DNA of 64,000 nt from Serratia sp. AKBS12 (GTDB lineage: Bacteria; Pseudomonadota; Gammaproteobacteria; Enterobacterales; Enterobacteriaceae). Positions 28,227-38,578 of this stretch are shown here, one piece after another. The stretch lies in NCBI RefSeq assembly GCF_024793895.1, contig NZ_JANUSB010000017.1:62001-126000 (forward strand), read 5' to 3'. Every line of letters starts with the position of its first letter. Positions within the stretch are counted from its first letter, which is position 1. The translations under genes were made by a program, and so were the position numbers. A model generated the notes under the pieces. It ran no database searches. It was not told where the DNA came from and saw nothing but the letters and a program-made list of their open reading frames with translations.

Positions 28227-29447
28227 ATGACTGACCGTAGCGACATCGCCACGCCTCCGGCCAAAGGCAGCGCGGTTAAGGGCACCGCGTTTTCCATACT
28301 GGGCGCCATCAGCGTTTCACACCTGCTTAACGATATGATCCAATCGCTGATCCTGGCGATTTACCCTATTTTGCAAGCCGACTTTAACCTCAGTTTCGTG
28401 CAAATCGGCATGATTACCCTGACTTATCAGCTCACCGCTTCGCTGTTGCAACCGCTGATCGGCTATTACACCGACAAGCACCCGCAACCCTATTCGCTGC
28501 CGATCGGTATGGGCTTTACCCTGTGCGGCCTGCTGTTGCTGTCGATGGCCAACACCTTCCCGCTGGTACTGTTGGCGGCGGCGCTGGTCGGTACCGGTTC
28601 GTCGGTGTTCCATCCAGAATCGTCGCGCGTGGCGCGTATGGCGTCCGGAGGGCGCCATGGACTGGCGCAATCGCTGTTCCAGGTGGGCGGCAATTTCGGT
28701 AGTTCACTTGGCCCATTGCTGGCTGCGCTGATCATTGCGCCTTACGGCAAAGGCAATGTCGCCTGGTTTACCTTGGCGGCGCTACTGGCGATCGTGGTGT
28801 TACTGCAGGTCAGTAAATGGTATCAGCAACAGCATCGCGCCACGCAGGGCAAGGCCAAACCGGCATCATTGTTGCAACCGCTGCCCAAGCGTACCGTCGC
28901 ATTTTCGCTAACCATTCTACTGGTACTGATTTTTTCCAAGTATTTCTATCTCACCAGCATCAGTAGCTATTACACTTTTTATCTGATTCACAAATTCGGC
29001 GTGTCGGTGCAGAGTGCGCAAATCCATCTGTTCGCCTTCCTGTTCGCGGTAGCGGCTGGCACCATTATCGGTGGGCCGATTGGCGACCGGTTCGGGCGCA
29101 AATACGTAATTTGGGCCTCCATTCTGGGTGCGGCGCCGTTTACCCTGGCCCTGCCCTACGTCTCGCTGGAATGGACCGGCATTTTGACGGTGATCATCGG
29201 CCTGATTCTGGCTTCCGCCTTCTCGGCCATTCTGGTGTATGCGCAAGAACTGATCCCCGGTAAAGTGGGGATGGTGTCCGGCCTGTTCTTCGGTTTTGCC
29301 TTTGGCATGGGCGGGTTGGGCGCGGCGGTACTCGGCTATGTCGCGGACGCCACCAGTATCGAACTGGTTTATAAAATCTGCGCTTTTCTGCCTCTGATCG
29401 GCATTATCACCGCACTATTGCCAAATATGGATCATAAATCGCAGTAA
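28227..29447 (+). CDS. fsr: Fsr, fosmidomycin-resistance-type MFS efflux protein
   Basis: Inner-membrane major-facilitator protein; E. coli Fsr confers fosmidomycin resistance when overexpressed, its natural substrate being unknown. The ATG used gives 406 residues, the same length as E. coli Fsr; a GTG 39 bases upstream is also open. Twelve helices are evident, with family blocks ISVSHLLNDMIQSLILAIYP, FHPESSRVARMASGGRHGLA, FQVGGNFGSSLGPLLAALI, GGPIGDRFGRKYVIWASI and GMVSGLFFGFAFGMGGLG. ushA-fsr-ybaL order is conserved with E. coli. Confidence 0.93.
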   Translation: MTDRSDIATPPAKGSAVKGTAFSILGAISVSHLLNDMIQSLILAIYPILQADFNLSFVQIGMITLTYQLTASLLQPLIGYYTDKHPQPYSLPIGMGFTLCGLLLLSMANTFPLVLLAAALVGTGSSVFHPESSRVARMASGGRHGLAQSLFQVGGNFGSSLGPLLAALIIAPYGKGNVAWFTLAALLAIVVLLQVSKWYQQQHRATQGKAKPASLLQPLPKRTVAFSLTILLVLIFSKYFYLTSISSYYTFYLIHKFGVSVQSAQIHLFAFLFAVAAGTIIGGPIGDRFGRKYVIWASILGAAPFTLALPYVSLEWTGILTVIIGLILASAFSAILVYAQELIPGKVGMVSGLFFGFAFGMGGLGAAVLGYVADATSIELVYKICAFLPLIGIITALLPNMDHKSQ

Positions 29448-29459
29448 CAGTCGTTTTAT

Positions 29460-29487
29460 CCCGGTTGAAAACCAGCTTTCAGCCGGG
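29460..29487 (+). terminator. Hairpin downstream of fsr
   Basis: CCCGGTTGAAA / TTTCAGCCGGG with a six-base loop, beginning 12 bases after the fsr stop. There is no clear U-run behind it, so terminator function is only probable. Confidence 0.45.
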
Positions 29488-29680
29488 ACTCCCCCTTGTC
29501 TCCACAAGTGTTTTAACACTATCCATCATAAAACTGCCACTTGGCATGGCTATCATAGCAATCGGCCATTTTTCTACAGAATAGCAATATTTAATCAAGC
29601 GGCGTATCGACAAATGCCATAAACTAAATGTATCAATACGTAACAGCCCCCGCCCCGCAAGCATGAAAGAAGGAGACTTG

Positions 29681-31375
29681 ATGCATCATTCAACACCGCT
29701 GATTACCACCATCGTCGGAGGGTTAGTACTCGCCTTCCTCCTCGGTATGCTGGCGAACCGTCTGCGCATTTCCCCGTTGGTGGGATACCTTGCCGCAGGC
29801 GTACTCGCGGGCCCCTTCACGCCGGGTTTTGTCGCCGACACCTCACTGGCGCCGGAGCTGGCGGAAATCGGCGTGATCCTGTTGATGTTCGGCGTCGGTC
29901 TCCACTTCTCGCTGAAAGATCTGCTGGCAGTAAAATCCATCGCCATCCCCGGTGCCGTGGCGCAGATTGCCGTCGCTACCCTGTTGGGTATCGGTCTGTC
30001 GCATCTGCTGGGCTGGGATCTGATTTCCGGGCTGGTATTTGGCCTTTGCCTGTCTACCGCCAGTACCGTGGTATTGCTGCGAGCGCTGGAAGAGCGGCAG
30101 CTTATCGACAGCCAGCGTGGGCAAATTGCCATCGGCTGGCTGATCGTCGAAGACCTGGCGATGGTGCTGACGCTGGTGCTATTGCCGGCCTTCGGCAATC
30201 TGTTGGGCGGCGGCAACCACGCCAGCCCCCTGCAACTGCTGAACGAACTGGCAATCACCATCGGCAAGGTGGTGGCCTTTATGGCGCTGATGATCGTCGT
30301 CGGCCGCCGTGCCGTGCCGTGGATCCTGGCCAAGACCGCCAGCACCGGCTCTCGCGAGCTGTTTACCCTGGCGGTGCTGGCGCTGGCGCTCGGCATCGCC
30401 TACGGCGCCGTAGGCCTGTTTGACGTATCGTTTGCGCTTGGCGCCTTTTTTGCCGGCATGGTGCTGAACGAATCTGAGCTGAGCCAGCGCGCAGCGCATG
30501 ATACCTTGCCGCTGCGCGATGCCTTTGCGGTGCTGTTCTTTGTTTCGGTCGGCATGCTGTTCGACCCAATGATTTTAATCAACGAACCGCTGGCGGTGCT
30601 GGCGACGCTGGCGATCATCGTGTTCGGCAAATCCGCCGCCGCCTTCCTGTTGGTGCGAATGTTTGGTCACTCCAAGCGCACCGCGCTGACCATTTCCGCC
30701 AGCCTGGCGCAAATCGGTGAATTCGCCTTTATTCTGGCCGGTCTGGGGATTTCGCTTGGCATGATGTCGGAACACGGCCGCAATCTGGTGCTGGCTGGCG
30801 CCATCCTGTCCATTATGCTCAACCCGCTGCTGTTTACCCTGCTCGAACGTTATCTGGCGAAAACCGAAACCCTGGAAGAACAGAGCCTGGAAGAGGCGGT
30901 GGAAGAAGAAAAACAGATCCCGGTGGATATGTGCAACCACGCGCTGGTAGTCGGCTACGGTCGCGTTGGCAGCCTGTTGGGCGAAAAGCTGCGCGAAGCC
31001 GGCATTCCGATGGTGGTGATTGAAACCTCGCGCCCGCGAGTGGAAGCGCTACGCGAACAGGGAGTCAAAGCGGTATTGGGCAACGCCGCCAACGTAGAGG
31101 TGATGGACCTGGCGCGGCTCGACTGTGCGCGATGGCTGCTGCTGACCATTCCGAACGGCTACGAGGCGGGGGAAATCGTCGCCTCGGCGCGCAGCAAGCG
31201 GCCGAATATCGACATCATCGCCCGTGCCCACTACGACGATGAAGTGACCTACATTAGCGAACGCGGCGCCGACCAGGTGGTAATGGGCGAGCGTGAAATC
31301 GCCAACAGCATGCTGAATATTCTGCAGCTCGACGATATCAGCGAAGAAGAAAAAGCCGGGGCCTGCCCAATCTGA
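29681..31375 (+). CDS. ybaL: YbaL, Kef-type CPA2 cation/proton antiporter with RCK domain
   Basis: Inner-membrane antiporter of the KefB/KefC class, expected to exchange K+ or Na+ for H+ with nucleotide gating. 564 residues from the ATG with AAGGAGA four bases upstream (MHHSTPLITTIVGGL); a start six codons earlier is less likely. About 12 helices fill residues 5-385, including the carrier core FDVSFALGAFFAGMVLNESELS. The C-terminal RCK/TrkA-N domain begins near 410 with the nucleotide loop HALVVGYGRVGSLLGEKL and ends in ERGADQVVMGEREIA. It converges with gsk. Confidence 0.94.
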   Translation: MHHSTPLITTIVGGLVLAFLLGMLANRLRISPLVGYLAAGVLAGPFTPGFVADTSLAPELAEIGVILLMFGVGLHFSLKDLLAVKSIAIPGAVAQIAVATLLGIGLSHLLGWDLISGLVFGLCLSTASTVVLLRALEERQLIDSQRGQIAIGWLIVEDLAMVLTLVLLPAFGNLLGGGNHASPLQLLNELAITIGKVVAFMALMIVVGRRAVPWILAKTASTGSRELFTLAVLALALGIAYGAVGLFDVSFALGAFFAGMVLNESELSQRAAHDTLPLRDAFAVLFFVSVGMLFDPMILINEPLAVLATLAIIVFGKSAAAFLLVRMFGHSKRTALTISASLAQIGEFAFILAGLGISLGMMSEHGRNLVLAGAILSIMLNPLLFTLLERYLAKTETLEEQSLEEAVEEEKQIPVDMCNHALVVGYGRVGSLLGEKLREAGIPMVVIETSRPRVEALREQGVKAVLGNAANVEVMDLARLDCARWLLLTIPNGYEAGEIVASARSKRPNIDIIARAHYDDEVTYISERGADQVVMGEREIANSMLNILQLDDISEEEKAGACPI

Positions 31376-31395
31376 TTGGCCATACCTGGCGGATC

Positions 31396-31429
31396 GCCAT
31401 GCCGGACAGCTCAGCCTGGGCGGCATGGC
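31396..31429. other. Inverted repeat between convergent ybaL and gsk
   Basis: Perfect 9-bp arms GCCATGCCG / CGGCATGGC separated by 16 bases, lying between two convergent stop codons. It could end transcription from either side, but no U-run is present. Confidence 0.4.
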
Positions 31430-31441
31430 AACAAACCGTGG

Positions 31442-32746
31442 TTACCGTTCCCAGTAAGACTCTTCCAGGCTGTCTTCCCGCTCCGGCAGGCCGCGCGTCA
31501 GGCGCGGTGAGTGCTGATTCAACACCTGATAGCTGACGCGGTTGGCGTATTTGCACACCTGTGCCAGCGAGGAGTAGGTCAGGTAGCTGCGTGCATGCTT
31601 GCTGGAGTTAGGCACATTGTTACGGTGATAACCGTTGGCGGCAATGTCATGCAGCAGCGCCGACAGCGCCCCGTCACCGGCCCCGTTGGTATTCATGATT
31701 TTTTCCGGCCCGCCCATGTACGGCGCGATGTGCGAATAGACGCGGAACGGACTTGCGCAATGCTCGCGGCGCATCGCACGGCTGAACTCGTAAAGGTTGA
31801 ATTCGGCAATATGCCCCGGCAGCAACGGGTGCTGCGTCTGGCGTTTGGTCGCTTCTTCGGTATAACCGGCCATGTACAGTCCGTTCGGCCCGGCGGTGCA
31901 CAGCACCAGATCGACCCAGTCCAGCGCCATATCCGACGCAGTCAACGGATCGCTTAAACCGGTCAGCTCCAGCGCTTCGTCTTCGTTCATCGCCAGGATC
32001 GACACGTTGTCGCGCAGAAAATCGCGCCACCACTGGGGGTTGTCGGCGATGACATACTTGGTGCCCAGCGTCAGCACCACTGGCACATCATGCTTTTTGG
32101 CAAAGGCGATCGCCTGCATGGTCGCCGCCGGCATCGGTTCGCCGGGTTTGCAGCGCACCAGATACGACGTCAGCACCAGCGCCGACGCGCCGGCGATCAC
32201 CTCTTCCGGAATGCTTTCGGGGCGCAGCTGATTCATCTGGCCCGGACTGATGGCAAAGGTGCGTTCGCCGCTTTCGCCAATCAGCGTGAAACAACGGCCA
32301 ATCGCGCCGTCTACCGCCTGCAAATAGTTGAGATCGGTGCGGCTGGAGGTATTACACAGGTAACGATAGGCGTAACTGCCGATTTTGATATTGCTGCACA
32401 TGACCCCCAGCAGGATCGAGCGATCGTCCGCCAGCACCGAATAGTTATGTAGCGTATTGCCGATGGTGCCGCCGGCAAACTGATGAGTAATCAGGTTTTT
32501 TTCGCTCAATTCCTGATACAGCGCTTCGGCGACCTGGTCTTCAATCACCAACGAGTGGCCCAGGCTCAGGCCATAGCGCTCAACAAACGCGTCATCCACT
32601 TTGGCTTCAATATCAACCAGCGTTTGATCGATGCCGACGATATAAGAGGTGCTGATTTCGTTTTCGGGCTGAACCTGTTGCAATAACGGATCGCGAGCGT
32701 TCACCGGAAAATAGTGTTTGGACTTACGTTTACCAGGAAATTTCAT
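31442..32746 (-). CDS. gsk: Inosine-guanosine kinase
   Basis: Cytosolic PfkB-family nucleoside kinase of the purine salvage pathway, phosphorylating guanosine and inosine to GMP and IMP. 434 residues, the E. coli length. The substrate region GGTIGNTLHNYSVLADD, the glycine-rich segment GVMCSNIKIGSYAYRYL and the catalytic anion-hole motif NTNGAGDGALSALLHD (catalytic Asp) are evident. It lies next to hemH as in E. coli apart from the absence of aes between them. Confidence 0.96.
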   Translation of the reverse strand: MKFPGKRKSKHYFPVNARDPLLQQVQPENEISTSYIVGIDQTLVDIEAKVDDAFVERYGLSLGHSLVIEDQVAEALYQELSEKNLITHQFAGGTIGNTLHNYSVLADDRSILLGVMCSNIKIGSYAYRYLCNTSSRTDLNYLQAVDGAIGRCFTLIGESGERTFAISPGQMNQLRPESIPEEVIAGASALVLTSYLVRCKPGEPMPAATMQAIAFAKKHDVPVVLTLGTKYVIADNPQWWRDFLRDNVSILAMNEDEALELTGLSDPLTASDMALDWVDLVLCTAGPNGLYMAGYTEEATKRQTQHPLLPGHIAEFNLYEFSRAMRREHCASPFRVYSHIAPYMGGPEKIMNTNGAGDGALSALLHDIAANGYHRNNVPNSSKHARSYLTYSSLAQVCKYANRVSYQVLNQHSPRLTRGLPEREDSLEESYWER

Positions 32747-32824
32747 GTAATTTGGCGGTAGTGGCAGTTAACAGGCGGGGAATGTTAACACATTCCCGCC
32801 GGATAAATGATACGTCGTTGGCGA

Positions 32825-33787
32825 TCAGAAGCGTTGCGCCACCAGCTCCTGCATCATGTCGATATGCGCCGAATCGTCATTGAGCGCTGAAATATATTCA
32901 AATTTTTCACCGCCGGCATGCAGGAAGATTTCGCGATTCTGCTCTTTGATTTCCTCCAGCGTTTCCAGACAGTCGGCCGAGAAGCCCGGGCAAATTACCT
33001 GAATATGCTTGACGCCCTGCGCCGGTAACGCCTTCAGCGTTTCGTCGGTATACGGCGTCAGCCACGGCTCGCGGCCAAAACGTGACTGATAGGTCAGCAT
33101 GATGCGATCCGGCGCCAGCGGCAACGATGCCGACAGCGCGCGCAGAGTATCTTCGCAGCGTTGCGGATAGTCATCCCCCAGCCGCGCGTAGCGTTTCGGG
33201 ATGCCGTGGAACGACAGCAACAGCCGATCGGGCTGGCCATGCTGGTCGAATGCCCGTTCGACACTGTGACGCAGTGCGGCGATATACGCCGGGTGCTCAG
33301 CGTAATCGCGGATAAAGCTGACCGATGGCAGGCGACGATAGCCCTTGAGCACGCGCGCCACGCCGTCCCACACCGCAGCGCTGGTCGAACAGGAGTATTG
33401 CGGGTATAGCGGTAACACCACCAGATGGGTTACGCCCTGCGACAGCAGTTTGTCGATGGCCTGTGCCAGGCTGGGCGCCCCATAGCTCATGCCAAGCTCA
33501 ACCGGCGTGTTCGGCATTCTTTCCGCCAGCGCCCGCTGCTGCCGGCGGCTGAACACCAGCAGCGGTGAACCTTCTTCCATCCATACCGACTGATACAGCT
33601 TGGCAACGCGCGGCGAGCGGATCGGCAAAATCACCCCATTGAGAATCGGCCACCAGATCGGCGGCGCAGTATCTACCACGCGATCGTCACTGAGGAATTC
33701 CTTCAGGTAGCGTTTTACCGCAGGCGAAGTCGGGGCATCCGGCGTACCCAAGTTCACCAGCAGCACCCCGTGTTTCTCTTGCTTCAT
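32825..33787 (-). CDS. hemH: Ferrochelatase
   Basis: Inserts Fe2+ into protoporphyrin IX in the last step of haem synthesis, at the cytoplasmic side of the inner membrane. 320 residues. The N-terminal [20 protein letters not shown], the catalytic histidine in [19 protein letters not shown] and the metal/porphyrin region [17 protein letters not shown] are all present. SD GAGGGGAA precedes the ATG. In E. coli hemH is directly downstream of adk; here a three-gene glycerate module separates them. Confidence 0.97.
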   Translation of the reverse strand: MKQEKHGVLLVNLGTPDAPTSPAVKRYLKEFLSDDRVVDTAPPIWWPILNGVILPIRSPRVAKLYQSVWMEEGSPLLVFSRRQQRALAERMPNTPVELGMSYGAPSLAQAIDKLLSQGVTHLVVLPLYPQYSCSTSAAVWDGVARVLKGYRRLPSVSFIRDYAEHPAYIAALRHSVERAFDQHGQPDRLLLSFHGIPKRYARLGDDYPQRCEDTLRALSASLPLAPDRIMLTYQSRFGREPWLTPYTDETLKALPAQGVKHIQVICPGFSADCLETLEEIKEQNREIFLHAGGEKFEYISALNDDSAHIDMMQELVAQRF

Positions 33788-33895
33788 CTTTGTTCCCCTC
33801 GTTTCCCTTACGCCCAGCGCATCCTGGATATAACCATTGACTGCACCTATTGTAACGGAAATGAGGTTTATCGGAACCGATAACAGCGACAGGCC

Positions 33896-35047
33896 TTACC
33901 GTTGTGCCAGTTGCCACACCGCCGCCACGTTGCGTGCGGTGACTTCCAGGTTATGCGCCGCGCCGGCCAATGCTTCCTCCAACGTCACGATGCGATCGAT
34001 CACCGAAAACGCCGCGTCGATGCCGTGCTGATGCACCACCTGGTAATCCGCCGCCAGGCTGCCGGCAATGCCGATCACCGGCAGCCGATGGCGTTTGGCG
34101 ACGCGCGCTACGCCAATCGGCGTCTTGCCATGGATAGACTGACTGTCGAGCCGCCCTTCGCCGGTGATCACCAGGTCGGCTCCCTTGATCGCCTCTTCCA
34201 GCCGCAGGGTTTCGATCACGATTTCGATCCCTGGCCGCAGCTGTGCATCAAGCATACCGAGCAATGCCGCGCCCATACCGCCTGCTGCCCCGGCGCCCGG
34301 TGCATTGAGTACGTTGCGCCCGGTGGTCTGTTCCAACAGGGTGCCATAATGACGCAACGCGTTATCCAACTGCTCAACCATCGCCGGCGTCGCGCCTTTT
34401 TGCGGGCCAAAAATGGCCGAAGCGCCGTTTTTGCCGCACAGCGGATTATCCACGTCGCAGGCCACGGTAACCTTCACCTGCTGCAAACGCGCATCCACGC
34501 CGGAAAGGTCAAGCTCAACCAGGCTGGCCAACGCCGCGCCGCCCGGCGGCAAGGACCGTTGTTGCCCATCCAGCAGCCTGGCTCCCAGCGCCTGCATCAT
34601 GCCGGCACCGCCGTCGTTGGTCGCGCTGCCGCCAATGCCGAGGATAATTGCGCTAACGCCGCGATCGAGCGCCGCCAGTATCAGTTCACCGGTACCATAG
34701 CTGGTGGCGATCAACGGATCGCGCTGGCCACTCGGCGCCAGATGCAAACCGGACGCCGCCGCCATTTCAATCACCGCCGTTTCGCCGTCGCCCAGCAGAC
34801 CATAAAATGCCTCAACCGGCGTGCCTAGCGGCCCGCGCACCGACAACTGAACGATTTCTCCCTCGGTCGCCGCCACCATCGAATCCACCGTGCCTTCGCC
34901 GCCGTCGGCCATCGGCAACTTGACGTATTCAACGTCGGGATAAATCTGGCGAAACCCGCGTTCAATCGCCGCTGCGACGTCCAGCGCACTCAGGCTTTCC
35001 TTGAAGGAGTCCGGAGCGATTACCACTTTCCTCAGCGCTTTCATCAT
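33896..35047 (-). CDS. garK: Glycerate 2-kinase (GarK/GlxK family)
   Basis: Cytosolic kinase forming 2-phosphoglycerate from glycerate, the last step of glucarate/galactarate and glyoxylate-derived glycerate use. About 383 residues. Family blocks: VVIAPDSFKESLSALDVA, LPMADGGEGTVDSMVAA, IEMAAASGLHLAP, ILGIGGSATNDGGAGMMQAL, VACDVDNPLCGKNGA, FGPQKGATP and VITGEGRLDSQSIHGKTPIG. Two consecutive ATGs follow AAGGAAACT, so the start may be one codon later. The sequence looks nearer to GarK than GlxK (recall only). It lies eight bases from the permease gene. Confidence 0.9.
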   Translation of the reverse strand: MMKALRKVVIAPDSFKESLSALDVAAAIERGFRQIYPDVEYVKLPMADGGEGTVDSMVAATEGEIVQLSVRGPLGTPVEAFYGLLGDGETAVIEMAAASGLHLAPSGQRDPLIATSYGTGELILAALDRGVSAIILGIGGSATNDGGAGMMQALGARLLDGQQRSLPPGGAALASLVELDLSGVDARLQQVKVTVACDVDNPLCGKNGASAIFGPQKGATPAMVEQLDNALRHYGTLLEQTTGRNVLNAPGAGAAGGMGAALLGMLDAQLRPGIEIVIETLRLEEAIKGADLVITGEGRLDSQSIHGKTPIGVARVAKRHRLPVIGIAGSLAADYQVVHQHGIDAAFSVIDRIVTLEEALAGAAHNLEVTARNVAAVWQLAQR

Positions 35048-35054
35048 AGTTTCC

Positions 35055-36320
35055 TTAACCTGCCAGATTGAATACGCCAAACATCAGCGCAGAGACTGCC
35101 GCAATGGTAAAGCCCACCAGCGTTTCGTACGGCAACAGTTTCAGCCGCTCGTGTACCGCCATATTGACGCTGCCGCCCGTGGCGTGGAAGAAGCTGCCGT
35201 GCGGCAAATGGTCAAGCACCGTAGCGCCGGCGTGGATCATCGCCGCGCCCGCCAGACCACTGACCCCCAGCTCCAGCAGCGTACTGCTGAACACCCCGGA
35301 GGCCACGGCGGTACCGGCGGTGGTAGAGGCGGTCGCCATTGACATCAGCGCACCGGAGAGCGGCGCCAACAGCCAGGCTGGCAGGCCGGTATGCGTCAGG
35401 CCGTTGATCAAGACGTCTTTTAACTGCGAATTGGCGATGATGCCCGCCAACGTGCCGGTGCCAAGTAACATGATCGCCACCGGCGCCATGCGAGACAGGC
35501 CCGACACCATAAACTGATTGCATTGGCGAATTCGTCCCATCAGCAATGCGCCGACCAGGCCACCAACCGGCAAGGCGATCAATGGATCGATAGCTATCCC
35601 GGCGATCGGCCGTAGCGACAGCAGCAGGATCGCCACCAACGGTGCGCTGATAGCCGCCATAAAACCGGGGCGAGCGCCCTCGGCCTGCACCGTCAGCTCT
35701 TCGGCGCTGACCATGCTGCCCCGATTGCTGAGCCGCTTGGCCAGCAGGTAGGCCACTACCAGTCCGCACAGGCCGGGCACAATACCTGCCATCATCACCG
35801 ACGTTAGCGGCACGTGAAAATTATCCGCCGCCGCGATAGTGTTGGGGTTCGGCGACATCACGTTGCCCGCCTTGCCACCGCCGATCATCGCCAGCAGGAT
35901 CGCCACGCGTGAGATCCCCGCCTTCTGTGCGATCGACAGGGCGATCGGTGCGACAGTGATCACCGCCACGTCGATAAATACCCCGACCGCCGTCAGGATC
36001 AGTGTAGCCACTGCCAGCGCCAGCAGCGCGCGCGTTTCACCCACTTTGCGCACGATGGTTTCGGCAATGGTATGCGCCGCGCCGGACTCGATCAGCACCC
36101 CGGCCAGCACGCCCGCCGCCAGGATGCGCATCACCGCATTGGTAATGCCTTGCGCGCCGGTAATCATCAGCGAAACGGTCTGTACCAGATCGGCACCGCC
36201 GACCAATCCCCCCGCCAGCGCGCCGGCTATCATGCCGTAAGCGGGCGGAACCTTGCGTAAAATCAGTACGATGGCGACAAGCAACGCCACCAGTGCACCC
36301 AGTGTGGATACCGTAGTCAT
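35055..36320 (-). CDS. GntP-family permease, probable glycerate (or sugar-acid) transporter
   Basis: Inner-membrane proton symporter of the gluconate/GntP family, 421 residues and about 12-14 helices. Family-type blocks: AYGMIAGALAGGLVGGADLV, AAGVLAGVLIESGAAHTIAE, IGGGKAGNVMSPNPNTIAAA and ASTTAGTAVASGVFSSTLLE. It sits directly upstream of the glycerate kinase and downstream of cdaR, which makes glycerate the likeliest cargo; gluconate or another hydroxy acid cannot be excluded. The 120-base gap to cdaR could hold its promoter. Confidence 0.85.
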   Translation of the reverse strand: MTTVSTLGALVALLVAIVLILRKVPPAYGMIAGALAGGLVGGADLVQTVSLMITGAQGITNAVMRILAAGVLAGVLIESGAAHTIAETIVRKVGETRALLALAVATLILTAVGVFIDVAVITVAPIALSIAQKAGISRVAILLAMIGGGKAGNVMSPNPNTIAAADNFHVPLTSVMMAGIVPGLCGLVVAYLLAKRLSNRGSMVSAEELTVQAEGARPGFMAAISAPLVAILLLSLRPIAGIAIDPLIALPVGGLVGALLMGRIRQCNQFMVSGLSRMAPVAIMLLGTGTLAGIIANSQLKDVLINGLTHTGLPAWLLAPLSGALMSMATASTTAGTAVASGVFSSTLLELGVSGLAGAAMIHAGATVLDHLPHGSFFHATGGSVNMAVHERLKLLPYETLVGFTIAAVSALMFGVFNLAG

Positions 36321-36440
36321 TGTTGTTATTCTCTTGTTGTTGGTGTCTGGCCAACATATCCCCGGACAACGGGATTAACTTGAGAGGAAACAACAAAAAA
36401 CGCACCGACCGGCGGCAACAAAGTTGTGGGTTAGCACAAT

Positions 36441-37574
36441 TCACTCATTCATCAGCATGCCGATATACAATTGCAACGTCCCGGTTAATTCATTGATTTT
36501 TAAACCAGTAATCGCCTCGATTCGTTGCAGTCGATAGCGCAGGGTATTGACGTGGATATGAAGCTGAACCGCGGTCTGCGTCTGATCACAGTTCCGGTAA
36601 AAATATTGCCTCAGGGTCTGGCGCAGCACGCCTTTCTCATCGTGTTCGCACAGTTGCTGCCACGGGCGACTCAGCTCCTGCGCACGCCAGTCGTCGCTCA
36701 TGTCGCACAGCAGTGATGGCAACGGGTAGTCCGGGTAAAACAGCAGTTTATGCCGCAGCTTGAGCCGCTTCGCCATCGCCTGGGTGGCTCGCGCGGTCAG
36801 TCCGGAGCGGAAAACGCCATCGCCGCCGCCAAACAACCCGCCGACGATCAGCCGCAGGTTGAAGCGCTGCTGAAACTGGGCCTGCAATTGCTGCGCCTGC
36901 TTGCGCTCCTGCTTCAGGTTCCATACTCCCTGCGCCAGGCTGGCCGGCCGCAGCAGCACCAGTTCATTGAAGTCGGTCATGGCGATCAGCGCCTCACGCT
37001 GGGTGTTTTCCAGTTCGCGCAGCAGCTCGCGCAACAGGTGCGGTTGTTGATCGTGCAATTCGATGATCCACACAATACGCGGCTGTTGCAGATCCAGTCC
37101 CAGATACGCCGCCATGGACTCCAGCGCGGCCGGCTCTCCGGTTCCTTGCAACAGCTGGCTCGCCAGTTCTTCGCGGTAGCGTTTTTCCCACTGATGCTGG
37201 CCAAGCAGCGCCGCCTGTTCCACCATCAGTTCGGCCGCCATCTTCACCAGTTCGGCATAATTGCGCACCTGCGCCGGATCGCCGGAGATTCCAATCACCC
37301 CCACCCGCTGGTTGCGGAAACAGAACGGCAGGTTGATGCCCGGTTGTACGCCTTTCAGGTGTGCGGCGGTGGCAATATCGATTTCCACCACGCGGTTTTC
37401 GGTCAACGCCAATACGGCGCCTTCATGACGCTGGAACAGCCGCGTCGGATCGCCAGAGGCGATAATGACACCGTTGTGATCCATCACATTTACCGAATGG
37501 TTGATGATCCCCATGGCGCGTTGAACGATCTGCCGGGCGGTGGATTCTTCCAGAAAAGTAGTCTGTCTGAGCAT
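36441..37574 (-). CDS. cdaR: CdaR-type sugar-diacid/glycerate-responsive regulator
   Basis: 377-residue transcription activator. The N-terminal sugar-diacid-binding domain (about 1-135: ARQIVQRAMGIINHSVNVMD, ASGDPTRLFQRHEGA, GVIGISGDPAQVRNYAELVK) is followed by a linker and a C-terminal PucR-type helix-turn-helix (VQLHIHVNTLRYRLQRIEAI). E. coli CdaR senses glycerate and activates gar/gud genes, consistent with the kinase and permease next to it. All three genes point the same way with cdaR first. Confidence 0.92.
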   Translation of the reverse strand: MLRQTTFLEESTARQIVQRAMGIINHSVNVMDHNGVIIASGDPTRLFQRHEGAVLALTENRVVEIDIATAAHLKGVQPGINLPFCFRNQRVGVIGISGDPAQVRNYAELVKMAAELMVEQAALLGQHQWEKRYREELASQLLQGTGEPAALESMAAYLGLDLQQPRIVWIIELHDQQPHLLRELLRELENTQREALIAMTDFNELVLLRPASLAQGVWNLKQERKQAQQLQAQFQQRFNLRLIVGGLFGGGDGVFRSGLTARATQAMAKRLKLRHKLLFYPDYPLPSLLCDMSDDWRAQELSRPWQQLCEHDEKGVLRQTLRQYFYRNCDQTQTAVQLHIHVNTLRYRLQRIEAITGLKINELTGTLQLYIGMLMNE

Positions 37575-37684
37575 GCGCTTCTTCCTGACGGCTGAAATGG
37601 AGGCTGTTATACGCCATTCCCGCTAGGGATTTAATCAACGGCGGCGTAACAAGCTAAGGGGATCACACTTCGTGGGGAAAAAGC

Positions 37685-37716
37685 AAAAAAAAAACGCCGG
37701 GCGCATGCCCGACGTT
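37685..37716 (-). terminator. Rho-independent terminator of adk
   Basis: On the minus strand AACGTCGGGC-ATGC-GCCCGGCGTT (one G-T wobble) followed by a run of more than eight T, 22 bases after the adk stop. Confidence 0.93.
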
Positions 37717-37737
37717 AGCTGACACTGATCTCTCGGC

Positions 37738-38403
<666 letters not shown>

Positions 38404-38535
38404 TTATAAAATTGCGAAAACGCTCAACCATACCATTTTAGCGGGGGGTGGCTCAAGGTACGAGAAAGGAAATCGATTGCGTATCAGCAAGAGGAAAAGT
38501 GATTAAAATACGCGACTGCCAGGGTAATAGCGGGG

Positions 38536-38564
38536 AAAACGCCCAAAACCTGATGATTTTGGGC
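38536..38564 (-). terminator. Terminator of htpG
   Basis: Minus-strand stem GCCCAAAA / TTTTGGGC with an eight-base loop, then GTTTTCC; it begins 14 bases beyond the htpG stop. The U-run is short. Confidence 0.7.
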
Positions 38565-38578
38565 GCGTTAAATCAGAA

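Noticed and set aside
29479-29664. Short minus-strand open frame of about 60 codons upstream of ybaL
   Set aside because: No ribosome-binding site, no recognisable sequence, lies in the promoter region of ybaL.
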